A stretch of DNA of 16,236 bases from Caryophanales bacterium UBA3835. GTDB lineage: Bacteria; Bacillota_I; Bacilli_A; RFN20; CAG-826. How positions within the stretch are numbered: position 1 is the stretch's first letter; the number at the start of each line of letters is the position of its first letter. The position numbers and the translations under genes were made by a program. Below, in pieces: positions 6,419-14,462 of this stretch. The stretch covers positions 1 through 16,236 of the forward strand of contig DGHZ01000051.1 in NCBI GenBank assembly GCA_002392945.1. Direction: 5' to 3'. Under the pieces are notes generated by a model. It was not told the DNA's origin and did no database searches. It saw nothing but the letters and a program-made list of their open reading frames with translations.

Positions 6419-7848
6419 TGAAAAAATTTATTAAAACGTTAGAACTTAGATGGACTGACCTCGCATTTGTTGTGGGTATTATTCCTTTTGCTGTCCTATT
6501 AATTTTTGGTCAACTTTTAATGCAGCATCAAAACCCTGCTGAAGTCGCCATTCCATTGTGGGCAGCAATACTCTGTTTTGTTGCTATGCTTCTATGCTGG
6601 GGATATTACTTATATGAAGAAGTATGGAATAAAAGAGACCAATTTAATAAATTAAATTCCATCATTATCTGTGTGTTAACTACCTTAGTATTAATTAATG
6701 TAATAACTATTTTTGTTCAACCATCTTTACATGTTGAAAACGTCATTGTAAGGATGGACTATGAAGTTAAAGAAAACACTTATGCAATTGGACAAATAAT
6801 TCCAGTTGTATTAAGTATTTCCACATTTCATAAAGTATTCTTTACCTTTGAATTAATTGCGGCAGCCTTATGTATATACATTGGTTTATTTGTTTTACCA
6901 AGAAGATTCACATCAGTCTCGTTTATTAAATATCTAGGATATCTATTCTTTATCTTTGCAGGAGTATTAATCATCTATGGCTATATCGCTGAATTTAATA
7001 AATATATTGGATTCTTTAAATATGTCTTAAATATTTCTAGGCCAGAAGGTTCAGTTATTTATGACTTCACTGTTCAAAGTTTTATTTTGCATAGAAACGC
7101 ATACGGCATGATGATGATGGTTGCAGTTACTTTCGCTCTTATCTGTCATGAGTTCACAAAGAAATGGTACTTCTATTTGTTAGCAGGATTTTTCTATTTG
7201 AACATGATTTTTAGCTTATGTAAAACTGGTCTATTAATCTCTGCAATCTCTATTTTTATCTATGTCATCTATCGACTCATTGTCACTTATAAAGATCACA
7301 AAAAACGCAACAAAACCGCCCTTATTTCGATTTTTTCCGTCGTAATTGTGGCGTTATTATTATTTGGTACAGCCTATGTTAGCAAAGGTAAAATATTTGG
7401 AAAATTATATTCCCTCGTCGACTCCATTATTGGTGGAGGAAAAACTTTAGATACAAGAACATATATCTGGGATAATTCTTATCAATTAATGCAAAATGGT
7501 TGGTGGGTAATCGGCAGAGGCTTCGGTACATTTAATACAATGTTAATGCCAATGAATATCACTTCTCATAATGATTATGTATTCCCATCTCACTCCTCTT
7601 ATATTGGACTTTTAGCAGAAGGCGGAATCTTATTCTTAGTTGCGTATTTAGCCTTATTAGTTTATTCAGGATATGTCATCTTTAAGTTAATTAAAAAACA
7701 ACCAGGATTAACTCTAACTGTTTCTTTAGGTTATTTAAGTTTCGTTGTTTATTCATTTATTGAAACAATCCACTATTTAGCCTATGTCTTCTTATTCCCA
7801 TTAATGGTAATTTATTATAATCAGCAAAAAGAAAAATCTGTAGAGTAA
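6418..7848 (+). CDS. O-antigen ligase/Wzy-like polytopic membrane protein
   Basis: This 476-residue membrane protein has about twelve hydrophobic segments (near 13-33, 45-67, 81-101, 139-160, 169-190, 228-243, 249-287, 301-320, 396-420, 430-468). One large loop (about 325-395) lies before the late helices, as in the Wzy_C/O-antigen ligase family. Family-like marks are the R226-N227 pair after FILH, the RTYIWDNS segment (347-354) followed by IGRGFGTFN (365-373), and the SHSSYIGLLAEGG loop (391-403), where a conserved His and Glu normally sit. Family members join or polymerise undecaprenyl-linked glycans. Without LPS here, the likely job is making a surface polysaccharide or attaching glycans to a protein or lipid acceptor. 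No glycosyltransferase genes are nearby. Translation is coupled to the lipoprotein by TAATG. Confidence 0.78.
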   Translation: MKKFIKTLELRWTDLAFVVGIIPFAVLLIFGQLLMQHQNPAEVAIPLWAAILCFVAMLLCWGYYLYEEVWNKRDQFNKLNSIIICVLTTLVLINVITIFVQPSLHVENVIVRMDYEVKENTYAIGQIIPVVLSISTFHKVFFTFELIAAALCIYIGLFVLPRRFTSVSFIKYLGYLFFIFAGVLIIYGYIAEFNKYIGFFKYVLNISRPEGSVIYDFTVQSFILHRNAYGMMMMVAVTFALICHEFTKKWYFYLLAGFFYLNMIFSLCKTGLLISAISIFIYVIYRLIVTYKDHKKRNKTALISIFSVVIVALLLFGTAYVSKGKIFGKLYSLVDSIIGGGKTLDTRTYIWDNSYQLMQNGWWVIGRGFGTFNTMLMPMNITSHNDYVFPSHSSYIGLLAEGGILFLVAYLALLVYSGYVIFKLIKKQPGLTLTVSLGYLSFVVYSFIETIHYLAYVFLFPLMVIYYNQQKEKSVE

Positions 7849-7860
7849 ATGGATTATTAA

Positions 7861-7882
7861 AAAAGCACCTACTGGTGCTTTT
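7861..7882. terminator. Bidirectional terminator between convergent genes
   Basis: AAAAGCACC and GGTGCTTTT form a 9-bp stem around TACT. U-rich tracts lie on both sides (TTTTATTTT on plus, TTTTTT on minus). It ends the ligase-like gene (stop at 7848) on plus and metG on minus. The metG stop codon (7881-7883) lies in the stem itself. Confidence 0.88.
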
Positions 7883-9461
7883 ATTTTGCCATTAATTCAT
7901 TAATAAACGGAACTTCAATATTAGGATCTAATCTTGGGAATAATGGATTACCTTTATTTGTAGCAAGATTATCTAATAAATGCTTATCATTAATATTTTC
8001 ATAACCGCTATTAGAAAGACCCAATTGTTCAAAGGCTTTATCACTAGCAGTAACTAAGACTGGATGATAGAGTCTACTAGCAACATATATGGCTCTAGCA
8101 AGATGATTCATTGTACTAACAAGCTCATCTTTTTTAGATTCATCTTTAGCTAATGCCCATGGAGTAGTTTCATCAATATATTTATTCGCTCTATTAACTA
8201 AATCATTTACATAGATAATAGCGTCGGTGATTTTAAGATCGTCCATCGCTTTTTCATAACTAGAAATAGTTAAATCAATCATGCTTTCTAAAGATGAATC
8301 AAATTCATTTAATGCACCTTTATATTCTGGGATAACTCCCTCAAAGTATTTACCAATCATAGAGATAGTTCTATTTAGTAAGTTACCATATGAATTAGCT
8401 AAATCTGCGTTAATTCTTTCCACAAATTGTTCTGGAGAAAAACTACCGTCGCTACCAAAATTAATCTCTCTAGTAAGATAATATCTTACAGCGTCAACTC
8501 CATAACGTTCCACAAGTGGATAAGGATCAACGACATTGCCTTTAGATTTAGACATCTTGGAATCTTTCATCATAAGTAAACCATGAACAAATTCTCGATC
8601 AGGTTTTCTTAAGCCAAGAGATTCAAGGAACATTGGCCAATAAATCGCATGGAATCTAGTGATATCCGCTCCTAAGATATGAATAATCTCAGTGTCTTTG
8701 CTTTCCCAGAATTTTTTAAATAACTCATCGTTATCAGAGCAATAGCCTAAAGCGGAAATATAGTTAGTTAAAGCGTCTAACCAAACATAAACAACGTGTT
8801 TTTTATTCTCTAAAACAGGCACACCCCAAGAGAATGATGTTCTAGAAACACATAAATCTTCTAATCCTGGTTTAATGAATGTATTAATCATTTCGTTTTT
8901 ACGAGATTCTGGAATTAAAAATTTTGGATTGTCGTCATAGAACTTTAATAGTGAATCAACATATTTACCAGTTTTAAAGAAATATGCTTCTTCTTCCGCT
9001 TTTTGAACTTCTCTTTGACAATCTGGGCAAATATGATCTTTACCAACTTGAGTGTCAGTCCAGAAAGCTTCGCAGTATCTGCAATACCATCCTTCATATT
9101 TACCAAGGTAAATATCACCTTTATTTAGCATTCTTGTAAATGCGGTTTGCACAACGTGTTCGTGTCTAGTTTGGGTAGTTCTAATAAAATCATCATTAGT
9201 GATTTTTAATAAATCCCAAAGTTTATAAAACCCTTCCACTATTTCATCAACAAAAGCCTGAGGAGTTACTCCTTTTGCTTCAGCGTTTTTTTCAATTTTT
9301 AAGCCGTGTTCATCAGCTCCTGTAAGGAAATAGGTTTCATATCCTCTTTCTCTTTTAGAACGCGCTAAAACATCACATAAAGTTGTGCAATATGCGTGAC
9401 CAATATGTAGCTTAGCGCTTGGATAATAAATTGGTGTAGTGATGTAAAATCTTTTCTTCAT
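7881..9461 (-). CDS. metG: Methionyl-tRNA synthetase
   Basis: The 526-residue class I synthetase charges tRNA-Met. HIGH is at residues 19-22 and KMSKS at 302-306. Cysteines C127, C130, C145 and C148 in the connective peptide form one zinc knuckle. The WLDALTNY segment and the alpha-helical anticodon domain (about 370-500) are present. It lacks the C-terminal EMAP/Arc1p-like tRNA-binding domain of the roughly 650-aa Bacillus enzyme; shorter forms without it are known in many bacteria. The start at 9461 fits the family N-terminus (FYITTPIYYP at 5-14). No Shine-Dalgarno precedes it, and the rpmE terminator hairpin ends only 13 nt upstream, so its initiation is unusual or depends on an unseen start. 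Confidence 0.95.
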   Translation of the reverse strand: MKKRFYITTPIYYPSAKLHIGHAYCTTLCDVLARSKRERGYETYFLTGADEHGLKIEKNAEAKGVTPQAFVDEIVEGFYKLWDLLKITNDDFIRTTQTRHEHVVQTAFTRMLNKGDIYLGKYEGWYCRYCEAFWTDTQVGKDHICPDCQREVQKAEEEAYFFKTGKYVDSLLKFYDDNPKFLIPESRKNEMINTFIKPGLEDLCVSRTSFSWGVPVLENKKHVVYVWLDALTNYISALGYCSDNDELFKKFWESKDTEIIHILGADITRFHAIYWPMFLESLGLRKPDREFVHGLLMMKDSKMSKSKGNVVDPYPLVERYGVDAVRYYLTREINFGSDGSFSPEQFVERINADLANSYGNLLNRTISMIGKYFEGVIPEYKGALNEFDSSLESMIDLTISSYEKAMDDLKITDAIIYVNDLVNRANKYIDETTPWALAKDESKKDELVSTMNHLARAIYVASRLYHPVLVTASDKAFEQLGLSNSGYENINDKHLLDNLATNKGNPLFPRLDPNIEVPFINELMAK

Positions 9462-9467
9462 AATTGT

Positions 9468-9490
9468 AAAAAAGAACCGGCAAGCCGGTT
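9468..9490 (-). terminator. Rho-independent terminator after rpmE
   Basis: On the minus strand AACCGG and CCGGTT pair around a 4-nt loop (9475-9490), followed by C and six U residues (9468-9474). It is G/C-rich for this genome. It lies 6 nt after the rpmE stop and directly in front of metG, so metG would need read-through or a promoter inside this short gap. Confidence 0.85.
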
Positions 9491-9496
9491 ATTTTC

Positions 9497-9700
9497 TTAT
9501 TTAAGTCCGTATTTACGGTTAAATCTGTCGACACGTCCGTCAGCTTGGACATATCTTTGTTTGCCAGTATAGAATGGGTGGCAATTAGAGCATGTATCAA
9601 CTCTAATTTCTTTTTCAGTAGATCCAGTTTCAAATGTTGCGCCACAGCTAACGCATGTAACTGTGCAACGATGATATGCTGGGTGAATTCCTTTTTTCAT
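9497..9700 (-). CDS. rpmE: Ribosomal protein L31 (zinc-binding type)
   Basis: The 67-residue protein begins MKKGIHPAY, typical of bL31. Cysteines C16, C19, C37 and C40 form a zinc ribbon, and HPFYTGKQR (41-49) and GRVDRFNRKYG (55-65) are conserved. The cysteine-bearing form (C+ type A) is the one used when zinc is plentiful, and it can be replaced by YtiA-type paralogues in some Bacilli. It sits at the 50S central protuberance and bridges to the 30S subunit. AAGGAG lies about 11 nt before the ATG. A promoter is visible in the 94-nt gap upstream and a strong terminator follows, so it is a single-gene unit. Confidence 0.97.
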   Translation of the reverse strand: MKKGIHPAYHRCTVTCVSCGATFETGSTEKEIRVDTCSNCHPFYTGKQRYVQADGRVDRFNRKYGLK

Positions 9701-9758
9701 TTTTTTCTTTTCTCCTTCCGCCTAGGACTGTTCTTCGCCTAAGTAAGTTTGCTTAATG

Positions 9759-9787
9759 ATATTACAAGATTATGTTGCTAATAGCAA
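9759..9787 (-). promoter_or_regulatory. Probable rpmE promoter with palindromic -35
   Basis: On the minus strand TTGCTA (9782-9787) and TAATAT (9759-9764) are exactly 17 nt apart, placing the start about 50 nt before the rpmE ATG. The -35 forms one arm of a perfect 13-nt inverted repeat, TTGCTA-A-TAGCAA on plus (9775-9787). This could be a repressor site or chance in AT-rich DNA. Confidence 0.45.
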
Positions 9788-9794
9788 TATAAAA

Positions 9795-10634
9795 TTAATC
9801 AATTCTTAAAAGCATTTGAGGAAAATATTCTCTCCACGCTCTTTCATTATGTTCTTTATCGGAATCATAAATGAGTTTTATATGTTCGTGTGAATATCCT
9901 TTATCTAAAAGATAATTATAGACTCTTAAAGTAGTTTCAACGAAAACTCTTTCAAATCCTTGCCCTCCAATATAGAAATAGATTTTTGGCATTTTATCAT
10001 CAACTGTTCGGTCTAAATATGCTTTAAAGTTATCCCATTTAAATAAAAAGAATGCCGGAGAAAAAGATAAACAGAATTTAAATTCTTTTTTATATTCCGC
10101 CGCCATATAAAACGCCATTAATCCACCCATAGAGGATCCGCCTACTCCAGCATATTCTGGGATAGTAAAGAACGTTTGATCAATATCAGGCTTAACCACT
10201 TTCATCACAAACCTACCAAGTTTATGAGCATATCCATCTCCATGAGGTGGACACTTTTTATTTCTTTTAATTCCAGTAGGGCTCATTTCTAAAGAACGAT
10301 CAATATCTGTTTCAGGAGCATCAATTCCTACAACGATATATCCGTCATTAAGTCTTTGCTCAATCATTGACTCGATCGACTCATCAATACCCCATTCGCC
10401 AACAAAAGAAGTATAGTCATCAAATAAATTCTTACCATCAAACATATAGATGACCTTAAATCTATGATTAGGGTCATTAAAATTATAAGTAGATGGAATA
10501 TAAACTCTAATTAACCTATTAGTAAATGAATTATTTGTATCAATATTAAAGTATTTATAGTAAACTTTCGCTCTATAATCTATCGTGTTTTGTTGACCTA
10601 AATATCGCTCGTAACCATTAATTTTATCAAACAT
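9795..10634 (-). CDS. Alpha/beta-hydrolase, putative esterase family
   Basis: This 279-residue protein resembles the esterase D/enterochelin-esterase-like family. Visible marks are VIYMFDGKNLFDD (61-73), the VVGIDAPETDIDR segment (101-113), the nucleophile elbow GGSSMGG with Ser168, and EHNERAWREYFP near the end with His262 as the likely catalytic base. The acid residue is not obvious; the GGQGFE turn (223-228) stands where an Asp is often found. There is no signal peptide, so it should be cytoplasmic. Substrates in the family range from siderophore esters to acetylated sugars and S-formylglutathione; none can be assigned. It starts 26 nt after the ABC-transporter stop, with only a weak AAGAG site, so both are likely one transcript. 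No terminator hairpin is clear after it. Confidence 0.82.
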   Translation of the reverse strand: MFDKINGYERYLGQQNTIDYRAKVYYKYFNIDTNNSFTNRLIRVYIPSTYNFNDPNHRFKVIYMFDGKNLFDDYTSFVGEWGIDESIESMIEQRLNDGYIVVGIDAPETDIDRSLEMSPTGIKRNKKCPPHGDGYAHKLGRFVMKVVKPDIDQTFFTIPEYAGVGGSSMGGLMAFYMAAEYKKEFKFCLSFSPAFFLFKWDNFKAYLDRTVDDKMPKIYFYIGGQGFERVFVETTLRVYNYLLDKGYSHEHIKLIYDSDKEHNERAWREYFPQMLLRID

Positions 10635-10660
10635 ATTTATTCTCTTTTTTAGCTTATTTT

Positions 10661-13444
10661 TTATTCACTTAACGCCTTTGCAGGATCTTTTCTTGCGGCC
10701 AAAATAGACGGGATTAGCGCGGAAATCACAGCAGTTAATATACCAATTCCTATACAAATTGGGGCTACCCACCACTGATATCCTTCAAGTTCAAATTGGA
10801 CGCTAGAGATAAGATAGAACTTGTATCTATAAATAGCGTTAGTGACTCCGACATTAACTGGGGCAATAATAGCCATAGAAACCAATATACTTAGTAAGCT
10901 ACCAAATAACCCACAGAATATAGATTCAGTTTCCACCATAACAGCTATATCTTTCTTTCTAGCTCCAAGAGATCTAAGTAGACCAATTTCGCTTGTTCGT
11001 TGCCTAATAGATATAAATGTTAATATTGCATTTAGAATTGCGCTAACTAAAACCGAAGCAATAGCAAAGACATATAAAACTGAAGTCATTAATGATAAAG
11101 CTCCATCAAATTGAACGCTAGCATTTTGCAAATAGTCATATGGAGAAACACCTGTTGGTTCAACAGTATAATCAAATACATACTTCTTAAAGTAGTCCTT
11201 TATACGAACTCTGCTAATGTAATCTGTTGTGTAATAATCAATCTCAGTGACTTGTTCTATTGAACCAAGCTCATGCAAAAGAGATTCATAGTAATAAATT
11301 TGTGACCTAGTAGCGGTATCTCTAAAGCCGTTACCACTTAATACATTTCTAATATCACCTACTCTATAACCGTCAATAGTCTTAGTAAAATCATCAATGA
11401 ATTTTACATGAGCAGATAATGGTCCTTCTACTCTAAGTACAGTTTCATTCTCAATAAGCAAACTAAATAATCTGATATCACTAACTCTAGTTACTTGTAA
11501 ACAAGTAGATTCTATTTTTTCTCTTTTGCTTGGCTCTGTAATTGGATTATCGCTTAACCAAACTTCTCCAACATGATGCTTATTATCCCATTCACCTTTT
11601 TTAACAACAGTGCCTTTAATTTCATAACGCTGACCATTATCCACAAATAAAGTTGGATAATATGAACTAGCTGCACTTAAGTCTATAGCATTAATTTTGT
11701 CTAAAGCTTGAGAAACAGTTATTTGTGTATATTCAGATGGTTTTAATTCAGGAGAATCCACACTTAATTTAGGCTCAACAGCAGCGTTTTTTTGATCAAT
11801 AACAATATTAGAAGAATTCGCATCTTTTAATATCATCTCTTCAAAGGCTGGGGTGTAGATAATTCCTTGACGTAATGCCACACGGTCATATGCTTCTTTT
11901 TGTCTTAAAATGCCAGTAATCTTTAGTTCAAATTCAGAACTATCATATAATTCTTTCGCATTTTTAGGAGTCTCATAATATGTACCAGTTATTTCATCTT
12001 TTAAAAAATAAGAGATGTCAGGATTAGTGTTAGACTGAGTAGGGATATATTTATAAGTTTTATTTAAAATGTCATCAAAAGAGAATGTAACATCAGACAC
12101 CACCGATGTATTAACATCAAATCCAAGATAATATAAATAACTAACGTTAACACGATTACAATCATCCACTACTAAAGCTAGTTCATTAGCCTTTTTAGGA
12201 AAACTTCCCTTTAAACAATCATATTGTACGTCGATAAAATCGACGTCATTGAATCCTTTATAAAAATAGTAATATGAGGCTGGAACTTCTGTATAAGTGG
12301 TATTATTACGTTTAGTAAATAAATGGAAATAAGTGGTTGAACGCTCAAAAACACCATAATAGTATTCTTTTGGCATTGCTCGCATATATTCCAAAAATGA
12401 CTCACTCATATAATCATAGTGATATTGCTTGTTGTAACTAGAATAATCAGCAATTACTATTTCTTCATCTGAGTAAGGAAGATATTTGCTCCCATCCCAT
12501 TGAGGATCATTGTTCGTATAGCTTGAAAAAGACACTGGATATTTTGAAAATGATTCAGCCTGCACTCTATCAAAAACACGTTGCACACTAGCGGAAACAG
12601 ATAATATTAAAGAAATACCGGTTAAGCCAAGTGCGGCAGCAATCACAATAGAGATAGTTGAAAACTTTTTAGCAATTAAATTCTTAAATCCCCACTTTAA
12701 AGTAGTCTTTGCTGGTATAGAAACTTTTTCTAAACTCCTAGGATTAGAAACAACTTCATTCTTTATAGGTTTAGAATCATTAATGATTTGTCCATCTTTT
12801 AATTCGATAACTCGATCTGCATATTTAGAAGCATACTCATTGTTATGAGTAACCATAACCACTAGATGGTCTTTCGAGGCTTCTTTTAATAATTCCATAA
12901 TGGAAGTGCCAGTTTTGCTATCTAAGGCTCCTGTAGGCTCATCCGCTAAAATAACTGTAGGATTACCCACCAAGGCTCTAGCAACAGCTACTCTTTGTTT
13001 TTGTCCACCGGAAAGAGTCTTAGGCTTATCATATTTTTTATCTAATAAGCCCACTCTATTAAGAGCCTCATCTACTAAAGAATCAATGTCTTGGGATTTG
13101 TCATGTGACATTTGTAATTTAACTGCGACATTATCTCTAACATTTAGATGGGGTAATAAATAGCAGTTTTGTAAAACAAAACCAATCTTTTGGTTTCGAT
13201 ATGAATCCCAATCTTTAACAGTAAATTCAGAAGTGGATAAACCATCCACTATCATATTTCCACTAGTCGCTTTATCTAAACCACCAATGATATTTAACAA
13301 AGTGGTCTTGCCACTTCCAGAGGCGCCTAAAATTGCTACAAATCCTTTATCAGGCAAATCTAAAGAAACGTTGTTTAAAGCCACAACATCTTCTTGTGAT
13401 TGTTTTCTGGTATAGATTTTAGAAACGTTTTTTAAGACTAACAT
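10661..13444 (-). CDS. MacB-like ABC-FtsX fusion transporter with very large outer domain
   Basis: This 927-residue protein fuses an ATPase to an FtsX-type permease. ATPase (about 1-225): Walker A GASGSGKT (40-47), Q92, signature LSGGQ (144-148), Walker B ILADEP (165-170) and switch His200. A linker leads to TM1 (about 262-284). About 490 polar, Tyr/Asp/Ser-rich residues (about 290-780) then lie outside, followed by three helices (about 785-809, 840-862, 894-917). ISIRQRTSEIGLLRSLGA (about 812-829), characteristic of FtsX/MacB permeases, lies between the first two. The end ARKDPAKALSE is also typical. Such type VII ABC proteins act by mechanotransmission or peptide/lipid extrusion rather than by a substrate channel. 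The outer domain is about twice that of MacB. The ribosome site is poor (CTAAAG). The esterase follows. Confidence 0.9.
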   Translation of the reverse strand: MLVLKNVSKIYTRKQSQEDVVALNNVSLDLPDKGFVAILGASGSGKTTLLNIIGGLDKATSGNMIVDGLSTSEFTVKDWDSYRNQKIGFVLQNCYLLPHLNVRDNVAVKLQMSHDKSQDIDSLVDEALNRVGLLDKKYDKPKTLSGGQKQRVAVARALVGNPTVILADEPTGALDSKTGTSIMELLKEASKDHLVVMVTHNNEYASKYADRVIELKDGQIINDSKPIKNEVVSNPRSLEKVSIPAKTTLKWGFKNLIAKKFSTISIVIAAALGLTGISLILSVSASVQRVFDRVQAESFSKYPVSFSSYTNNDPQWDGSKYLPYSDEEIVIADYSSYNKQYHYDYMSESFLEYMRAMPKEYYYGVFERSTTYFHLFTKRNNTTYTEVPASYYYFYKGFNDVDFIDVQYDCLKGSFPKKANELALVVDDCNRVNVSYLYYLGFDVNTSVVSDVTFSFDDILNKTYKYIPTQSNTNPDISYFLKDEITGTYYETPKNAKELYDSSEFELKITGILRQKEAYDRVALRQGIIYTPAFEEMILKDANSSNIVIDQKNAAVEPKLSVDSPELKPSEYTQITVSQALDKINAIDLSAASSYYPTLFVDNGQRYEIKGTVVKKGEWDNKHHVGEVWLSDNPITEPSKREKIESTCLQVTRVSDIRLFSLLIENETVLRVEGPLSAHVKFIDDFTKTIDGYRVGDIRNVLSGNGFRDTATRSQIYYYESLLHELGSIEQVTEIDYYTTDYISRVRIKDYFKKYVFDYTVEPTGVSPYDYLQNASVQFDGALSLMTSVLYVFAIASVLVSAILNAILTFISIRQRTSEIGLLRSLGARKKDIAVMVETESIFCGLFGSLLSILVSMAIIAPVNVGVTNAIYRYKFYLISSVQFELEGYQWWVAPICIGIGILTAVISALIPSILAARKDPAKALSE

Positions 13445-13597
13445 ATTAATTTTTTTCTTTAGGGATTTTAATGTTATTGATAGTTATTAAGATCATCACC
13501 AACATACGGAGAATGAAAGGATATCGGAATTAAAAAAATTAAAGCATTCATAATTATTGTTCTATATTAACATTTTTGAAAAATATGTTAAATACGA
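13445..13597. other. Intergenic leader region of the ABC-transporter gene
   Basis: No convincing promoter pair was found. Present are an imperfect inverted repeat, AACA-TTTTT-G-AAAAA-TA-TGTT (13569-13589), that could be an operator, and a 25-codon minus-strand frame (13474-13551, MNALIFLIPISFHS...) without a ribosome site. The ABC transcript must start here, because a terminator lies just upstream. Confidence 0.3.
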
Positions 13598-13628
13598 CAA
13601 AAAAATAAAAGGCTATTTCTAGCCCTTT
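13598..13628 (-). terminator. Rho-independent terminator after the 202-aa gene
   Basis: On the minus strand AAAGGGCTA and TAGCCTTTT form a 9-bp stem with one G-U pair and a GAAA tetraloop (13607-13628), followed by a T-rich tail (TATTTTTTT). It isolates the 202-aa gene from the ABC gene downstream. Confidence 0.85.
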
Positions 13629-13684
13629 ATCTTTGATTTAATTCTATACCAAAGTTAGGAAATCTATAAATCGTATTAATTAAA

Positions 13685-14293
13685 TTAATACATCTTAATC
13701 AAACAATAATAGAACTGAATGCTTTCAACATTACTTGGATGTGAGAGATCGCCAACACTATTAAATTCACTGAAGCCCCAGTTTTCTGGATTTCTCCAGG
13801 TGCCATGATCTTCATTATAATTGACAAATCTATTCATATATCCAGAGGCAGTAACATTCATGATACTTTCAATATCGCTGAATTCACCTTTTAAGCCCCA
13901 GCCACGATAATATTTAAGTTCACGTTTTGAGTCTGTTGGGAACCCTACAATCTTTTGGTTAAGGGAGAAATAATCTGGATTTTTACCCTGTTCTTTAGAA
14001 AAACCTCTAGAACAATAGGCGATAAAATCTCCTTCGGTGTGAGTGCCTAATTCTTTAAAACCTGTATAAGCATAGATAAATCGATTTCTCTCACAGATAG
14101 CTTTAGTAATGTCGTCCTCATTTGTGAATTCTCGTCTATTGATATCGTTATTTCTTATCATGTAATACCTAATGAGACCAAGCTTATCCTTTAAATAATC
14201 AAAATTAGAATAAGATGGGAAATTCTGCTGTTTACGAATTAAGAGAACTCTCATATCTTCTAAGCCAAATAAATATGGCTTGACCGAACTCAT
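13685..14293 (-). CDS. Hypothetical protein, 202 aa, unrecognised
   Basis: The frame from ATG 14293 encodes 202 residues that I cannot place in a family. It has no signal peptide or membrane segment and is rich in Tyr, Phe, Asn and Arg. Notable stretches are RNRFIYAYTG (about 69-78), GDFIAYCSRGFS (about 88-99), YYRGWGLKG (about 128-136), a Trp/Asn-rich HGTWRNPENWGFSEFN (about 163-178) and the terminal FYYCLIKMY. Three cysteines are scattered rather than forming a metal site. No Shine-Dalgarno precedes the ATG, and the frame is closed by TAA 33 nt upstream, so the start may be wrong or the gene may be a decayed or leaderless one. A strong terminator follows. Its place between the Nif11-type peptide and the ABC gene gives no function. 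Confidence 0.6.
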   Translation of the reverse strand: MSSVKPYLFGLEDMRVLLIRKQQNFPSYSNFDYLKDKLGLIRYYMIRNNDINRREFTNEDDITKAICERNRFIYAYTGFKELGTHTEGDFIAYCSRGFSKEQGKNPDYFSLNQKIVGFPTDSKRELKYYRGWGLKGEFSDIESIMNVTASGYMNRFVNYNEDHGTWRNPENWGFSEFNSVGDLSHPSNVESIQFYYCLIKMY

Positions 14294-14370
14294 TGGTAAG
14301 ACAGTAAAAAGATTTGTCGTTTATTAGCTAAGATTAGTATGTCAATGATGAAAGCAATGTAATTTTAGTT

Positions 14371-14403
14371 AAAAAAGGAGCCTCTATTACAAGGCTTCTT
14401 TTT
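14371..14403 (-). terminator. Terminator of the Nif11-type peptide gene
   Basis: On the minus strand AAAAAGAAGCCT and AGGCTCCTTTTT form a long stem (one C-A mismatch) around an 8-nt loop, followed by six U residues. Read on plus, the mismatch becomes a G-U pair and the stem is unbroken, so it may work both ways. Confidence 0.78.
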
Positions 14404-14462
14404 ATACATCAACCACATTTAGTTCAGGGCAAGGAGGTGTAATCACTTGCAAGACTCTAGAA
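14404..14462 (-). promoter_or_regulatory. 3' UTR with anti-Shine-Dalgarno-like motif
   Basis: The 59 nt between the peptide stop codon and its terminator carry CACCTCCTT on the minus strand (14431-14439), the same 9-mer found at the 3' tail of bacterial 16S rRNA. CTCCTTG within it (14430-14436) can pair perfectly with CAAGGAG at the gene's own ribosome site. On the plus strand the same bases read as a strong ribosome site in front of a TTG-initiated 19-codon frame (14447-14506). Confidence 0.4.

Noticed and set aside
9412..9645. 77-codon minus-strand frame spanning rpmE and the metG start
   Set aside because: It is out of frame with both conserved genes and runs through the terminator hairpin.
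13474..13551. 25-codon minus-strand frame upstream of the ABC gene as a regulatory leader peptide
   Set aside because: No ribosome site, no run of regulatory codons and no downstream attenuator hairpin.
14287..14343. TTGACA-like box (minus strand, near 14336-14341) as promoter of the 202-aa gene
   Set aside because: The -35 is perfect, but no acceptable -10 lies 15-19 nt downstream; the nearest TAATAA is only 13 nt away.
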